A DNA stretch of 64,000 nt from Azolla caroliniana (taxonomy: Eukaryota > Polypodiophyta), in the NCBI GenBank assembly GCA_043228905.1, contig JBHGNT010000012.1, positions 744,001 to 808,000 on the forward strand, read 5' to 3'. Positions 38,129 to 44,459 of this stretch are shown here, one piece after another. Positions within the stretch are counted from its first letter, which is position 1. Each line of letters opens with the position of its first letter. The notes below the pieces were generated by a model. That model saw nothing but the letters and a program-made list of their open reading frames with translations. It did no database searches and had not been told where the DNA came from. The position numbers and the translations under genes are program-made.

Positions 38129-39270
38129 AAAAGCACAGAATTATATTAATTGTATGTAAAATCCACTTGTTACAACACTTCTTAGTCTCCTCTACCTACC
38201 TATCCTATCTTATGTAGGGAGAGGGATGTCTTGTAAGACCACTAGAAAACCTGAATATGCACTTGAGGAAATGATCCCCACATGTCCTAACATCTAGAAA
38301 TTCCACATACATTCGACTTCTTCATATAGGCTTTCACCCCATGTCTACTATCACACGTGAAAGCATTACGCATATTCCAGTTATGTTGTAGTCCCCAATA
38401 TCATGAAAATTGAAACAATGCCTCATCTCGTCGTTTGGAAGATTTTGAACATACTGAGAAAAACCATTGGTTGCGGCCTCAAATAATAACGGGTTAAAAC
38501 TTGTCCAATGTCCAGTAAGTACTTCCAAATGATACACGCTATAGAACATTTAATGAACCTATGTGTATTGTCCTTAAATTGAATGGTGCAAAATAAGCAC
38601 ATACCTGACCCTAGTCCTCATCTCTTTAAAACTGAACCTAGTGGGAGACCACCAATCATGACTCTCTATATGTATTATGGATAGCTTTACACGAAATGGC
38701 AAATCTCTCTCTCTCTCTTAGTTTTGTTGTGGGTTTGGGGATATGTTTGTACTCGTTTAATTTTTACTCTTTATTTATGATCATATTATAGAAAGGATCA
38801 TGTGCATGGAATTCCCAATTCACCAGACTTGTTAAACATGTTTCTTAAGGAGTGAGTATTCCTAGATTTAATAACAATGTCCAATTTGATAAACATTTTG
38901 GGACTTTTTGCGATAAATTTACATGTTATAGGTATATGCATCAACGATTGTAATGTATTGCATTATAATTTATAGATATCCCAGATAGACGTAAAAGTAC
39001 TGCACAAGCACGATCTTGACAAAGCATATGTAAAAACAAAGTATAGCTAATAAGAACCTAAATTTTTAGTTGCAATAGTAATAAAAAAATTCTTGTAATT
39101 TTTCTCTTTTAGTATTTGCATGAATGTTAATAATGTTACCACATGCAGGAACTTTGTCAACAACTGGTCATTCAACAAACTTTGTGATGTATCTGGAATT
39201 GCCAAGTGATAAGCCGCAATCACATTGGATAAATCGTGGAGTTGGCCTCTTTACGTCGCTTGCATACTAA
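1..39270 (+). CDS. DNAH1: Axonemal inner-arm dynein heavy chain, DNAH1-type (5' partial, 40 exons)
   Basis: Motor subunit of a single-headed inner dynein arm that slides doublet microtubules in flagella. I joined 40 exons (10,191 nt, 3,396 residues plus TAA at 39268-39270) in one open frame. In order: tail, linker, AAA1 P-loop (about residue 740), AAA2 (about 1021), AAA3 (about 1365), AAA4 (about 1713), stalk (about 1897-2311), AAA5, AAA6 and C-terminal domain. The N-terminus lies off the left edge; full heavy chains exceed 4,000 residues. The linker (LYLEPIFSS-like motif, then LP.ESKRF) and the segment [13 protein letters not shown] resemble animal DNAH1 more than other axonemal chains; this is judged from memory of the family. 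37 of 39 introns are phase 0. No frameshift or internal stop was found, so the gene looks functional. Two introns use GC donors. Flowering plants lack axonemal dyneins. Confidence 0.93.
488..570 (+). mobile_element. Degenerate LINE 3'-region fragment in dynein intron 1
   Basis: The stretch around CAGAATATCTGGCACCTTA and the following AT-rich run matches the 3' untranslated part of the LINE copies at 24440-24500. The hairpin and tail are lost. The rest of intron 1 (139-1509) shows nothing I recognise. Confidence 0.4.
2936..3266. repeat. Two-copy tandem duplication in dynein intron 4
   Basis: Bases 2936-3085 and 3114-3266 align with about 80% identity by eye, sharing the blocks GCAGTATGTTAAGCATGTTGA and the run before TAGTTTCACAAT. 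Both copies lie just upstream of exon 5. No coding potential. Confidence 0.7.
3840..4360 (-). mobile_element. Diverged LINE fragment in dynein intron 5
   Basis: Bases 3910-4030 resemble the LINE segment at 29925-30020 (GATAATGGC, TTTAT, GATAAC, ACAAATTG), and 4285-4345 resembles 30090-30130 (AGTGATGGAGCTAAAGAAAG). Order and orientation match the younger minus-strand copy at 29606-30540, with a gap between the blocks. Old, broken copy. Confidence 0.6.
5566..6045. repeat. Two-copy tandem duplication in dynein intron 8
   Basis: Bases 5566-5778 and 5794-6045 are diverged copies, sharing TTCCATCTCTTGTTATGTTT, the TCTAGA.TCCCATC region, GATGT.TGTCAACC and AGGATTTT.ACA. No coding potential seen. 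Confidence 0.65.
6541..6665 (-). mobile_element. LINE 3' end copy
   Basis: Read on the minus strand it runs TTAAGATGTAAG...TGGCC...GACGTTAATACATCTTTCTTTC. The hairpin block GTGGCCAAAATG occurs twice in direct repeat (about 6578-6589 and 6600-6611), so the 3' end is partly duplicated. Confidence 0.65.
7002..7400 (-). mobile_element. Two successive LINE 3' end copies
   Basis: Minus-strand copies end at 7002 and 7084, each with the AGGCCATTTTGGCC-type hairpin and GTTAATATATCTT terminus. The second extends up to about 7400 and includes the 3'UTR and the end of the LINE reading frame. Both are 5' truncated. Confidence 0.8.
7455..7867 (-). mobile_element. 5'-truncated LINE with CTTT-type tail
   Basis: The minus strand encodes the last 60 residues of the LINE ORF (7677-7859; starts [13 protein letters not shown], ends FRRQKLQYT), nearly identical to the copy at 29830-30010, then the 3'UTR, hairpin and a tail of AAAG repeats (7463-7488 on the plus strand). 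The close match indicates recent activity. Its 5' end abuts the solo LTR at 7873. Confidence 0.85.
7873..8188 (-). mobile_element. Solo LTR with target-site duplication AAAAC
   Basis: On the minus strand it starts TGTTGAGAATCAAGC and contains TATATAAAACCCCC (plus 7918-7931), a plausible TATA box. AAAAC flanks both ends (7868-7872 and 8189-8193). The expected terminal CA reads TA at the left end. A related start occurs at 12031. Confidence 0.65.
8339..8957 (-). mobile_element. Solo LTR (family 1) with perfect duplication AAACT
   Basis: The element begins TG and ends CA, and is flanked by AAACT at 8334-8338 and 8958-8962. It is an inverted copy of 20426-21091. It has no coding sequence. Its size and ends fit a solo Ty1/copia LTR left by recombination between two LTRs. 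Confidence 0.85.
9100..9325 (+). mobile_element. LINE 3' end copy just upstream of the AAA1 exon
   Basis: It ends with ATGTAATCTCTTAT, then AGGCCAGTTAGGCCT (stem kept, loop changed), CTTAAAAGACC and TTTCTTTCTTTC. It lies within 60 bp of the exon 10 acceptor. Confidence 0.75.
9378..11043 (+). CDS. DNAH1: Dynein heavy chain exons 10-12: AAA1 (main ATPase site)
   Basis: Exons: 9378-9635, 10451-10719, 10857-11043. Exon 10 carries the P-loop [10 protein letters not shown] (about 9587-9616), the principal hydrolytic site in all dyneins. Exon 11 carries the Walker B segment [11 protein letters not shown]. The 10719/10857 junction is phase 2, one of only two non-phase-0 introns in the gene, and splits the Gly codon of [15 protein letters not shown]. 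Sensor and arginine-finger regions follow in exon 12 ([12 protein letters not shown]). Catalytic residues are all present, so AAA1 should be active. Confidence 0.94.
9920..9985 (+). mobile_element. Short LINE 3' end copy
   Basis: Contains ACCATTTTGGCCTCTTAAAAG and the TTTAATATAT terminus. Only the terminal 60 bp are present, in the intron after exon 10. Confidence 0.6.
10290..10390 (+). mobile_element. LINE 3' end copy
   Basis: Contains ATGTAATCTCTTATTCAGTC, GGCCAATTATGGCC and a TTTCTTTCTTTC tail, 60 bp before exon 11. Confidence 0.75.
11480..12697 (+). mobile_element. Degenerate LINE with reverse-transcriptase remnant and 3' end
   Basis: Bases 11755-12030 align with 20240-20425 plus 21092-21170 and carry a remnant of the post-YADD RT block (translates [13 protein letters not shown]-like). 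Bases 12370-12697 are the LINE 3' end with ATCTCCCGCCATTG, hairpin AGGCCATTTTGGCC and terminus. A TGTTGACAATCAAGC block at 12031-12140 resembles the solo LTR at 7873-8188. Bases 12141-12360 are unexplained. All of this lies within dynein intron 12. Confidence 0.6.
13181..14528 (+). CDS. DNAH1: Dynein heavy chain exons 13-15: AAA2
   Basis: Exons: 13181-13612, 13800-13991, 14109-14528, all phase 0. Exon 13 has the P-loop [14 protein letters not shown]. Exons 14-15 encode [15 protein letters not shown] joined to [10 protein letters not shown], the Walker-B-like strand and the following helix typical of dynein AAA2, then [17 protein letters not shown]2 in dyneins binds ATP structurally and does not hydrolyse it (family knowledge). 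The in-frame stops after 13991 lie in the intron. Confidence 0.92.
14788..16520 (+). CDS. DNAH1: Dynein heavy chain exons 16-17: AAA3
   Basis: Exons: 14788-15834 (1,047 nt, by far the largest in the gene) and 16359-16520. Exon 16 contains the P-loop [10 protein letters not shown], Walker [11 protein letters not shown], and the sensor region [11 protein letters not shown]3 is the regulatory nucleotide site that gates motor release from microtubules. Exon 17 ([17 protein letters not shown]) begins the link to AAA4. Both exons are phase 0 on both sides. Confidence 0.93.
16862..18866 (+). CDS. DNAH1: Dynein heavy chain exons 18-20: AAA4
   Basis: Exons: 16862-17098, 17274-17441, 18558-18866. Exon 18 has [14 protein letters not shown], the AAA4 P-loop in which Arg replaces the usual Lys-Thr pair; this is normal for the family. 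Exon 19 ([21 protein letters not shown]) joins VPNIWKNED of exon 20 only if the intron begins GC at 17442 (GAG/GCAAGT). Exon 20 has [21 protein letters not shown] and ends at the base of the stalk. Confidence 0.92.
17442..18557 (+). other. GC-AG intron (dynein intron 19)
   Basis: The donor reads GAG/GCAAGT, the classic strong GC donor context, and the acceptor is TTCAG/G at 18557. Only this junction joins [13 protein letters not shown] to VPNIWKNED in frame. A LINE 3' end lies inside it at about 18050-18186. Confidence 0.88.
18030..18186 (+). mobile_element. LINE 3' end copy
   Basis: Near-consensus 3'UTR: TGATTTGTTCTCAAAGACGAG, ATGTAATCTCTTAT, AGGCCAATTTGGCCT and GACGTTAATATATC, ending TTTCTTTCT. 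It sits inside the GC-AG intron 17442-18557. Confidence 0.8.
18966..31505 (+). CDS. DNAH1: Dynein heavy chain exons 21-25: stalk and microtubule-binding domain
   Basis: Exons: 18966-19316, 22563-22814, 22947-23111, 23197-23370, 31203-31505. Exons 21-22 form the outgoing coiled coil (heptad-rich, ends [19 protein letters not shown]). Exons 22-24 hold the microtubule-binding tip ([13 protein letters not shown], then [10 protein letters not shown]). Exons 24-25 return as the second coiled-coil strand, ending at [14 protein letters not shown], the normal start of AAA5. This part contains the two longest introns (19317-22562 and 23371-31202), both crowded with retroelements, yet the frame is intact. 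Confidence 0.9.
20150..20220 (+). mobile_element. Short diverged LINE 3' end
   Basis: Reads GGCTGCTTTGGCCTC...GATGTTAATATATCTTTCCTT. It is followed directly by another LINE fragment. Confidence 0.55.
20221..21720 (+). mobile_element. Degenerate LINE reverse-transcriptase region, split by a solo LTR
   Basis: Bases 20279-20320 translate to [22 protein letters not shown] is the RT catalytic motif of LINEs. The sequence stops at 20425, resumes at 21092 after the LTR, and matches 11900-12030 across the join. Later blocks (21413-21700) match 21950-22410. Internal stops make it nonfunctional. Confidence 0.75.
20426..21091 (+). mobile_element. Solo LTR (family 1) inside a LINE
   Basis: Starts TGTTAGATATAG and ends TTTTTCTAACA, with duplication ATAAC (20421-20425) against ATTAC (21092-21096). 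It is the inverted-orientation relative of 8339-8957. The interrupted LINE gives the empty site by comparison with 11890-11930. Confidence 0.85.
21755..21945. repeat. AAACC / GGTTT-rich degenerate repeat
   Basis: Dense AAACC and TTCAAACC words turn into GGTTTGGTTCGGTTCAAACC at the right end, so the block can fold back on itself. A related stretch is at 40590-40705. Confidence 0.5.
21950..22410 (+). mobile_element. Degenerate LINE fragment
   Basis: Bases 21953-22130 and 22255-22400 parallel 21413-21560 and 21600-21690. 22310-22400 also matches the reverse complement of 30405-30520 (GTGCAATAGGGCAGCTC block), placing it in the C-terminal part of the LINE ORF. Confidence 0.6.
24050..24586 (+). 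mobile_element. Three tandem degenerate LINE fragments
   Basis: Copies start near 24055, 24244 and 24501; each has the CATGTAGGCC...ACCATGGCCCTG block. The third is interrupted after GGCTAT at 24586 and continues at 30863-31135. The second keeps the uninterrupted site GGCTATTGTCACCTGG at about 24320. Confidence 0.7.
25074..27845 (-). pseudogene. Element-borne protein gene, 924 codons with seven in-frame stops
   Basis: Starting at ATG 27845, one frame stays continuous to a TAG at 25074-25076, interrupted by TAG at 27294-27296, 27045-27047, 26139-26141, 26070-26072 and 25371-25373 and by TGA at 26628-26630 and 26043-26045. No frameshift is needed. Region 1 (codons 1-183) is a compact domain ([24 protein letters not shown]). 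Next come a basic segment starting PKKRGR, a Pro/Glu-rich stretch, a long coiled coil (about codons 415-825) and a Gln/Glu-rich acidic tail. The first domain reminds me of plant transposon-associated proteins, but I cannot confirm a family. The GC-rich coding sequence is unlike the surrounding intron. Upstream is a CT/GA-rich leader at about 27880-27920. Confidence 0.6.
28132..28184. repeat. Internal copy of the element's 53-bp terminal repeat
   Basis: Same sequence as 30810-30862 except for two substitutions, including the 16-bp run ATCTCGTACGGGGTAA. Outside it, similarity fades into indels (ATGCCC...CTAC) on one side and stops at the terminal CA on the other. Confidence 0.85.
28185..29440. 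other. GC-rich, strand-biased filler of the LTR element
   Basis: The plus strand is strongly pyrimidine- and TCCGG-rich (CCGGCC words throughout). Open frames occur on both strands because AT-rich stops are rare. I recognise no protein domain. Bases 29430-29470 contain a short GGGTTAGGGTT run. Confidence 0.5.
29606..30540 (-). mobile_element. Young 5'-truncated LINE with intact ORF end
   Basis: The minus strand encodes 234 residues (29830-30534) with a zinc-binding block ICQLCHQG...HYVCHC near the C-terminus of LINE polyproteins, ending FRRQRLQYT. The 3'UTR follows, then the hairpin AGGCCATTTTGGCC, GACGTTAATATATC and a tail of AAAG units on the plus strand (29617-29640). It is inserted into the LTR element, so it is younger. 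It serves as the best reference copy for this family in the window. Confidence 0.88.
30541..30600. repeat. GA microsatellite at the 5' edge of the young LINE
   Basis: AGAGAG runs with interruptions; they obscure the LINE target-site duplication. Confidence 0.8.
30863..31135 (+). mobile_element. Right half of the LINE split by the LTR element
   Basis: Continues the copy broken at 24586: CACCTGGCAC, ACTTCAGAGAT, GAAGGTTC, then ATGTATTCTTTTG, AGGCCATTTTGCCC and TTAGTATATC. It ends 65 bp before dynein exon 25. Confidence 0.8.
31585..36169 (+). CDS. DNAH1: Dynein heavy chain exons 26-34: AAA5 and AAA6
   Basis: Exons: 31585-31743, 32520-32816, 34243-34440, 34571-34696, 34782-35054, 35129-35233, 35315-35530, 35682-35864, 36017-36169. 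Exons 26-27 are AAA5 ([11 protein letters not shown], then [13 protein letters not shown]-type segment and [21 protein letters not shown]). Exons 28-30 include the AAA5-AAA6 helices and [14 protein letters not shown]; the junction before Gly-Tyr needs a GC donor at 34697. Exons 33-34 are AAA6 ([29 protein letters not shown]). AAA5 and AAA6 have no working P-loop, as usual in the family. Confidence 0.9.
31744..32519. repeat. Dynein intron 26 with a diverged duplicated block
   Basis: Bases 32050-32145 and 32230-32315 share the AGTATTACAT..TAC/AATAC block and AGAAAGCTATAGG-like ends. Nothing else is recognisable. Confidence 0.4.
32817..34242. other. Dynein intron 27, no recognisable feature
   Basis: About 1.4 kb of AT-rich sequence. 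Short open frames on both strands show no known motif, and no LINE hairpin or LTR ends were seen. Confidence 0.6.
34697..34781 (+). other. GC-AG intron, 85 bp (dynein intron 29)
   Basis: Exon 29 ends with Thr-Arg-Glu (GAG) followed by GCACGT. Using the nearby GT would place a stop four codons into the next exon, whereas the GC donor gives the conserved TREGYR junction. Confidence 0.82.
35234..35314 (+). other. 81-nt stop-free intron (dynein intron 31)
   Basis: GT-AG intron of 27 codon lengths with no in-frame stop. If retained it would add 27 residues between TDK and SWIEIL. The family lacks such an insert here, so I annotate it as an intron. Confidence 0.8.
36259..39270 (+). CDS. DNAH1: Dynein heavy chain exons 35-40: C-terminal domain and stop
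   Basis: Exons: 36259-36609, 36693-36797, 36903-37403, 37492-37644, 37771-38086, 39149-39270. Recognisable family motifs are [47 protein letters not shown] (across 37644/37771) and the final THST.FV-like strand before the stop TAA. The last intron is phase 1 and its donor is embedded in a CT microsatellite (38087-38125). The protein ends GLFTSLAY, close to the C-terminal ends of other axonemal heavy chains. Confidence 0.92.
38087..38125. repeat. CT microsatellite at the last dynein donor
   Basis: The intron begins GTCTCTCT and continues as about 18 CT units before CGGTAAAAG. A second, better-looking donor (CG/GTAAAA) lies at the end of the run. Confidence 0.9.
38126..39148. other. Rest of dynein intron 39
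   Basis: AT-rich, with a shorter CT run at 38705-38719. No mobile-element end or coding motif recognised. Confidence 0.6.
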
Positions 39271-42111
39271 TACAATGAGGCAAGCTCTACCATTTACACA
39301 AAGTGTCCAATAGACAACATGCAATGTTTGTTGAAGTTGGGAAAAGGGTAAGTTGAGAGGCAAATATCACTTTCTCCAAGATTGGATAAAGGATGTAATC
39401 AACAATCTACGCTTAATTAAGCTTTGTACATGTTGAGGTGCATCTAAAGATTACCTTCTCCTTCAAACTTTTCCCATATAGCATTCATTATTCCTATTTA
39501 TTTCCGAGTAAAAATATTGTAACTTCTCGGTTGGTTGGGGAATCTAGTGAAGCATTGCATATAGTGAGATTGGGCTACAAATGCATGGGTTTCCAAAGAC
39601 TTAGCTTTAAAATGATATTTTCAAATTTACGAAGGGTATTTTTTACATTGCCCTTCATATGAGTGGTTATTTTTAAGTACCAAATATGAATAATTGAAAG
39701 GTCAAGAGTATAAAACACCATTCAAAATGTAAGAATAAAGTATAGTTTACACTTGTTGAATAAAGAAGAAAACTATGCTAATGATGATATAAATGGCAGG
39801 TTAACTAAGAAGAAGCAAATGTGTGTAAAGGATGTCAAAGGACCTTGAACCATATGCTTCTTTTAGTTCTCGTGTAAGATTAGCCAATCCATGTGAAACC
39901 ATGAATGAGCTTTCCTAGGCTCAAGAGCACAATGATGAACCTCAATGTGGCAACAAGGCATTCCATTGTGGAATGTCACAATTTTAATATTTTCTAATAA
40001 GAAACCCACTACCACGAAATCATCCCTTCCATCCCACATGCTTGGGCGAGAAAAACAACAATATAATGAAGCATAAATATCTTCTTGACAACCATAAGTG
40101 TTGTAGAAACTTGAGATCCTATTCCATCATGTGATTGATTGTTGCATCAAATTTGTCATTCCCTTTTTGCATGTGATCAATGAGTTGGTCCTTGCAACTC
40201 CCAAACAAACAAGAAAAATAAGTAGCATAGCATGAGCATTACTTAGTAGGCTAGAGTTACATAATGACCCACATTCAACTATCTTGACTTTAACACATTT
40301 TGTATATAGGAATTTGAAATATTGCACAATTCTCATGAGAAAGATATAGGTAAAGAGATTAACGTACATTAGAGCCCAAAACTAGCCTACGAGACAACTC
40401 ACAATTACAAGGTGGATTGGACCTATATTATCATCATGCATTGAGGGATCCCATACCAATAATAAGTGCTTGTGGTAGTGTTTTGTATAGTGAATGTGAT
40501 GGGGGGTAACATGATCTTGTATAACCATGTGGCTATAGCAAAAGAACAAACAAACACAAAGCATATCTTTCAAAATCGTGAAACTATTGGCTTAATGGTT
40601 TACACGGTTCGATTTTATTTAAGTTAAGCTTTTTGTAAATGGTTTGTTCAAGTTCAGGTTTTTGTAAATGGTTCAGTTTGGTTTGAGCCTTTACCAACTT
40701 ACCAATTTCCACTTAGAACATTTTTGACAGTTTTGGATTGACACTCAATTATTTTCTTAAATTTATTTTTTTTTACATTTTAAGCATAATTTTGATACTT
40801 TAAGAAAAAAACTTAAATTTTGAATAAATTAAATTATGAAATATTAAATAAAAGATTGAACCAATTATAATATGACATATTTTTAAAATTTTGAATAAAT
40901 TAAAATATGAAATATAAAAAGTTTAAGGCACAACGTAGCCCATTTATCTAAAGAATTCAACCAAATTAACAGCAACGAGTCAAGTGGAATTGAAACATCC
41001 GCTGAACATAACTTTTCTTCTTATTATTAATGTTGGCTTGCCTTGCTTCCTAGAAAAGCTTTGCACCATTGTATGTGACCCTTTACGATATTGAAGCTTT
41101 TAGACCCATGTTCATCCTTTTCAAAATGGTGTAGATCCTAACCAAATAGAAGAACTTTGGCTCATAAAAAATAGCTGCTCAATCATGTCCTCAATTTTTC
41201 AACAGGAGACCATATTGCAAAGTGTTCCCATATCCCGATGTTGAATGTCGTGCGTACAAAAAAAAATAGTCAAAATCTTGTTACATGTAAAAAATCTGTA
41301 AGACATAAATCATGTCACAATATATCAACATTTGATTGTTTATTTAAAAAAGCAGCCAACTAGCACCTTACTATGCACACCATTTCCACATGTCTAGCAC
41401 CAGTGGAAGGCATAATATACTACAAGAAAATGGAAGCAACAAGTTTCTTCTGGACAAATTTAATGTGAACATAATGGGTGACTGGACCAAAAAGGAAGGT
41501 AAACAAAAACCACAACCAAAACTTCATATACCTAGGTACATCCATTAGCCAAACATCTCAAGTATAAGAGAGATGTTGAGCAATAAATTGTTCATGTCAC
41601 ATTCTGCACTCAATACGCATGCTTATGCCACAATATTTGCACCACCTCTCAATTTCCTTGCTTTTGGATGAGCGCTGCAAAATGATTTCATATGTACTTT
41701 CAAGACAAATAGAGTATCTTACAAATCGGCTGAATCAACAATGAAGTGATAGAATAGAAGCTTACAAGTAGGTAATATACTGCTCATGAGGATTGCATAG
41801 CACGGCAGTGCACTTGCTCAAATTAAGGCAGAGGTTTGAAGCTTTTGAACATGGCGACACATACTTCAACAGCATATAGTTCATCATTGCACTCAAAATC
41901 AATGATTAATATCTCTTCTTTCTCTTGTTAGAGCCATTAACGAGATAATTGTCAATAGTACTATCAAAATTTCATCGAGTTTCATGGTATTGAACTTGGC
42001 AAAACATTGTCGCTAGAAGCATATCAAAAAGGAATAGATTCTTTTTGTTATTGAAAATGGCAAATCTTTGTTTAACAGCACATATTTCACCAGTGCACTA
42101 AAAAGTAACGA
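39271..42111. other. Intergenic, AT-rich, no gene seen
   Basis: Lies between two convergent genes (dynein stop and HhH-protein stop). An AAATGGTTTG/GGTTCAG-type repeat lies at 40590-40705, followed by a very AT-rich stretch (40740-40930). Small open frames on both strands have no recognisable domain. Confidence 0.6.
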
Positions 42112-44403
42112 TTACTTCCTCTTCCTTCTCTTGTTAGAGCCACCAAGAAGAGAATTGTCATTAGAATCATCAATCTGTTGTTTTCCAACATCACTTGGGA
42201 AGCTTTTCTCTTTATCTAAACTATGCTCATCATTCTTTTGTTTCTCAACATTAGTAGGGAGTTTTTTCTGCATTTCTGAACACCAGAGCGCTCGTTCCAG
42301 ATCACAAGGGGTGAGCTTCAGGTTGCTAGATTTAGCCAATTCCTGCATCAAATCAGAATTATCTATTGGGGTATCCCTTCCATGTGCCCATTATGTGAAA
42401 CTCTCTTCGAGAGAACAGTTAAATATAGCCATCAAATGCTAATGGAGCACACGATGCCAAAGCCATCAAATAACTAGCTGTTCACATACTGAATACTTAA
42501 ATGACACATTCTCCTTTACATGAGCCTAACAGTGCAATGAAAAGTTTGCAATGAAGGCATGGTAGAGGATGAATGTCACTTGCTCTTCACATGCTTGACA
42601 TACAGTGCAATTCGTGCAAGATATGATGACATATTAAGAGGGTTAAGTGCCATGCTTAAGACACCACCTAGAAAGTTCAGCTCATATGTGTATGCCTTAT
42701 TCACACATAGAAACTTTGTGCTTCAATGTATAAATACCCCTTTTTATGAAGGAGACACATATCAAGAACACATGTATACTCTGGTCGCATAGGTCAAAAC
42801 AGGCCTCTTTATGGACGATAAAAAAATTCTAAATTCTAAATTCTAAACTGGCATCACATTGCGATACCAGATTGAACCATTCTAATGCAACTGATATCAT
42901 TCTGGCATTTGTGTCTCACTTAGCCATACTTCCTTTATCATATACCAAATATAGATCTTACAAAAAGATACTTTGCTTCTATTCCACACTAATTAGGAAC
43001 CTTTCTCATTCAACTTAGTGAAAAGTATAGCCATTCAGCCAGATACTGCATACCTGAGCTTTACTCTGAAGCTTTTCCGCAAAGATAAGGTATTGCTTAA
43101 GTGAATAATCTTTCACGCTACCAAGCACAGCCACCATAGCCTGCATTTGCATATTTTGTAATCATAGGAACAATTATAATAAAAGCACTGTCAAATATGT
43201 GATTAATGCATAAAAAGGTCATCAAAGATGTGAGAAAGCATTGAAAAGTTTATCAAAGGTATGATAAAGCGAGCACAGGTAACCTCATCAGACATGAAAG
43301 GAGCAATATCAGGTGCAACCACAGCAAGAACTGCTGATGCTGTTGCAGGACCAACACCTTTCAAGGATGAAAGTGTTGTTATCGCTGATTTTAGATCAGG
43401 TAATGTAGAGAACGAAGCTTTTGAAACAGCTTGCACTTCGTTATCATCCAAGGAAGAGACAAAATTCATTAGTCTGGGTCTGCATTTCCAGAAAACATAA
43501 CATATAGTGTTAGAAAAAAAGAGGTCAAAGAAGATTTTTTGAAATTAATTTGAAATTTTTCATCACACTAATCGTGCAGTAAGTTTGATGAAAAGGCAAA
43601 TACATGGACTCCACATGATGCAATCAAATACAACAAAATCGTCACACCTTAATCATGTAATAAACAGTAGCACACATCTGAGATCCCGAAAAAAGGCAGT
43701 GGGAAAATAATCAGAAGCAACAATAAGAAACAGCAAGAGAATGGAATTCCATACTCTGCTTAATAACATTGCCATACAAAAGAAAAAACACTTTGATAAT
43801 CGGCTTCATCCCCAAAATCCTTAAGGCAGCAGAGAAAAGAAGTCTTGCAATAAAACAAAAATAGAAGACTTTGTTAATGAACATCAATCGAAACTCGTCA
43901 GAGTAGCAGAATGCGGAATAAATCTAAAAAGGATAATATTTATCGATGAGTATTGCATGAAAAGCTAGCAAAAGAATGATAAACCGAAAGAAAAACGGAG
44001 TAATGAAGAACGATCAAGAAACGGAGAGAGAATGTGTGTGCGTATGCGTGTGTGTTTGTGTGTGTATGTGAGAGAGAATGTTTCAAATAGAGGGATAAAA
44101 TGGTGCTTCAAAAAAACACAGAAGAAGAGAAGGAAGGAAGGAAGAAGACCTCCATTTCCCGCGAGAGAGCTTCCATTTGAGGACACGGATGAGGTCGTCT
44201 CTGGTGATGAAAGGAGAAGGGAGACGGGATCGGATGAGTGCAGGCAAGGAAAGAGTGTAGAAATCGTTCAGGTGCTGAAGATCTCCTTCCTTATTCTTAT
44301 TTGAGCCACGGATTTTGGAGAGGGATTCCACACAGCTGCCATAGCCATCCAGGGCAGCCTTCCACTGTGTCGCCTCTGAGGTCGCCATCGCCAAACGAGC
44401 CAT
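42112..44403 (-). CDS. Conserved helix-hairpin-helix protein of unknown function, 255 aa, 4 exons
   Basis: Exons (minus): 44403-44150, 43479-43284, 43140-43054, 42342-42112. Joined length is 768 nt including TAA, and all donors are GT. Residues 1-85 are a helical N-terminal domain ending SRGKWRPRL, the last part made by the phase-2 junction 44150/43479. Residues 122-138 (LKGVGPATASAVLA) match the helix-hairpin-helix motif that binds DNA backbones non-specifically. Exon 3 encodes a short helix (GSVKDYSLKQYLIFAEKL). The tail is charged and ends NKRRKRK, a likely nuclear signal. I recall similar plant and fungal proteins without assigned function; no glycosylase catalytic residue is evident. Intron 3 holds an antisense LINE fragment. 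The start is the first ATG, preceded by a GAAGAC hexamer run (44404-44433). Confidence 0.82.
42359..42800 (+). mobile_element. LINE C-terminal fragment in intron 3 of the HhH gene
   Basis: The plus strand encodes EDECHLLFTC...SAIRARYDDILRG (about 42559-42660), the His/Cys block seen at the end of plant LINE polyproteins. It belongs to a different copy type from the CTTT-tailed family and is antisense to the gene. Confidence 0.55.
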
Positions 44404-44433
44404 CCTTCGTCTTCGTCTTCGTCTTCGTCTTCT
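44404..44433. repeat. GAAGAC hexamer run just upstream of the HhH start codon
   Basis: About four and a half copies of CTTCGT on the plus strand end at the ATG. In the ATG frame it would read as an arginine run if translation began upstream. Confidence 0.75.
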
Positions 44434-44459
44434 TCACAAACCAATTCAAAAGGAAAACA

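Noticed and set aside
42068-42442. Plus-strand 124-codon frame
   Set aside because: Mostly antisense to the last exon of the HhH gene.
43261-43500. Plus-strand 79-codon frame
   Set aside because: Antisense to exon 2 of the HhH gene, which has correct splice sites and a conserved motif.
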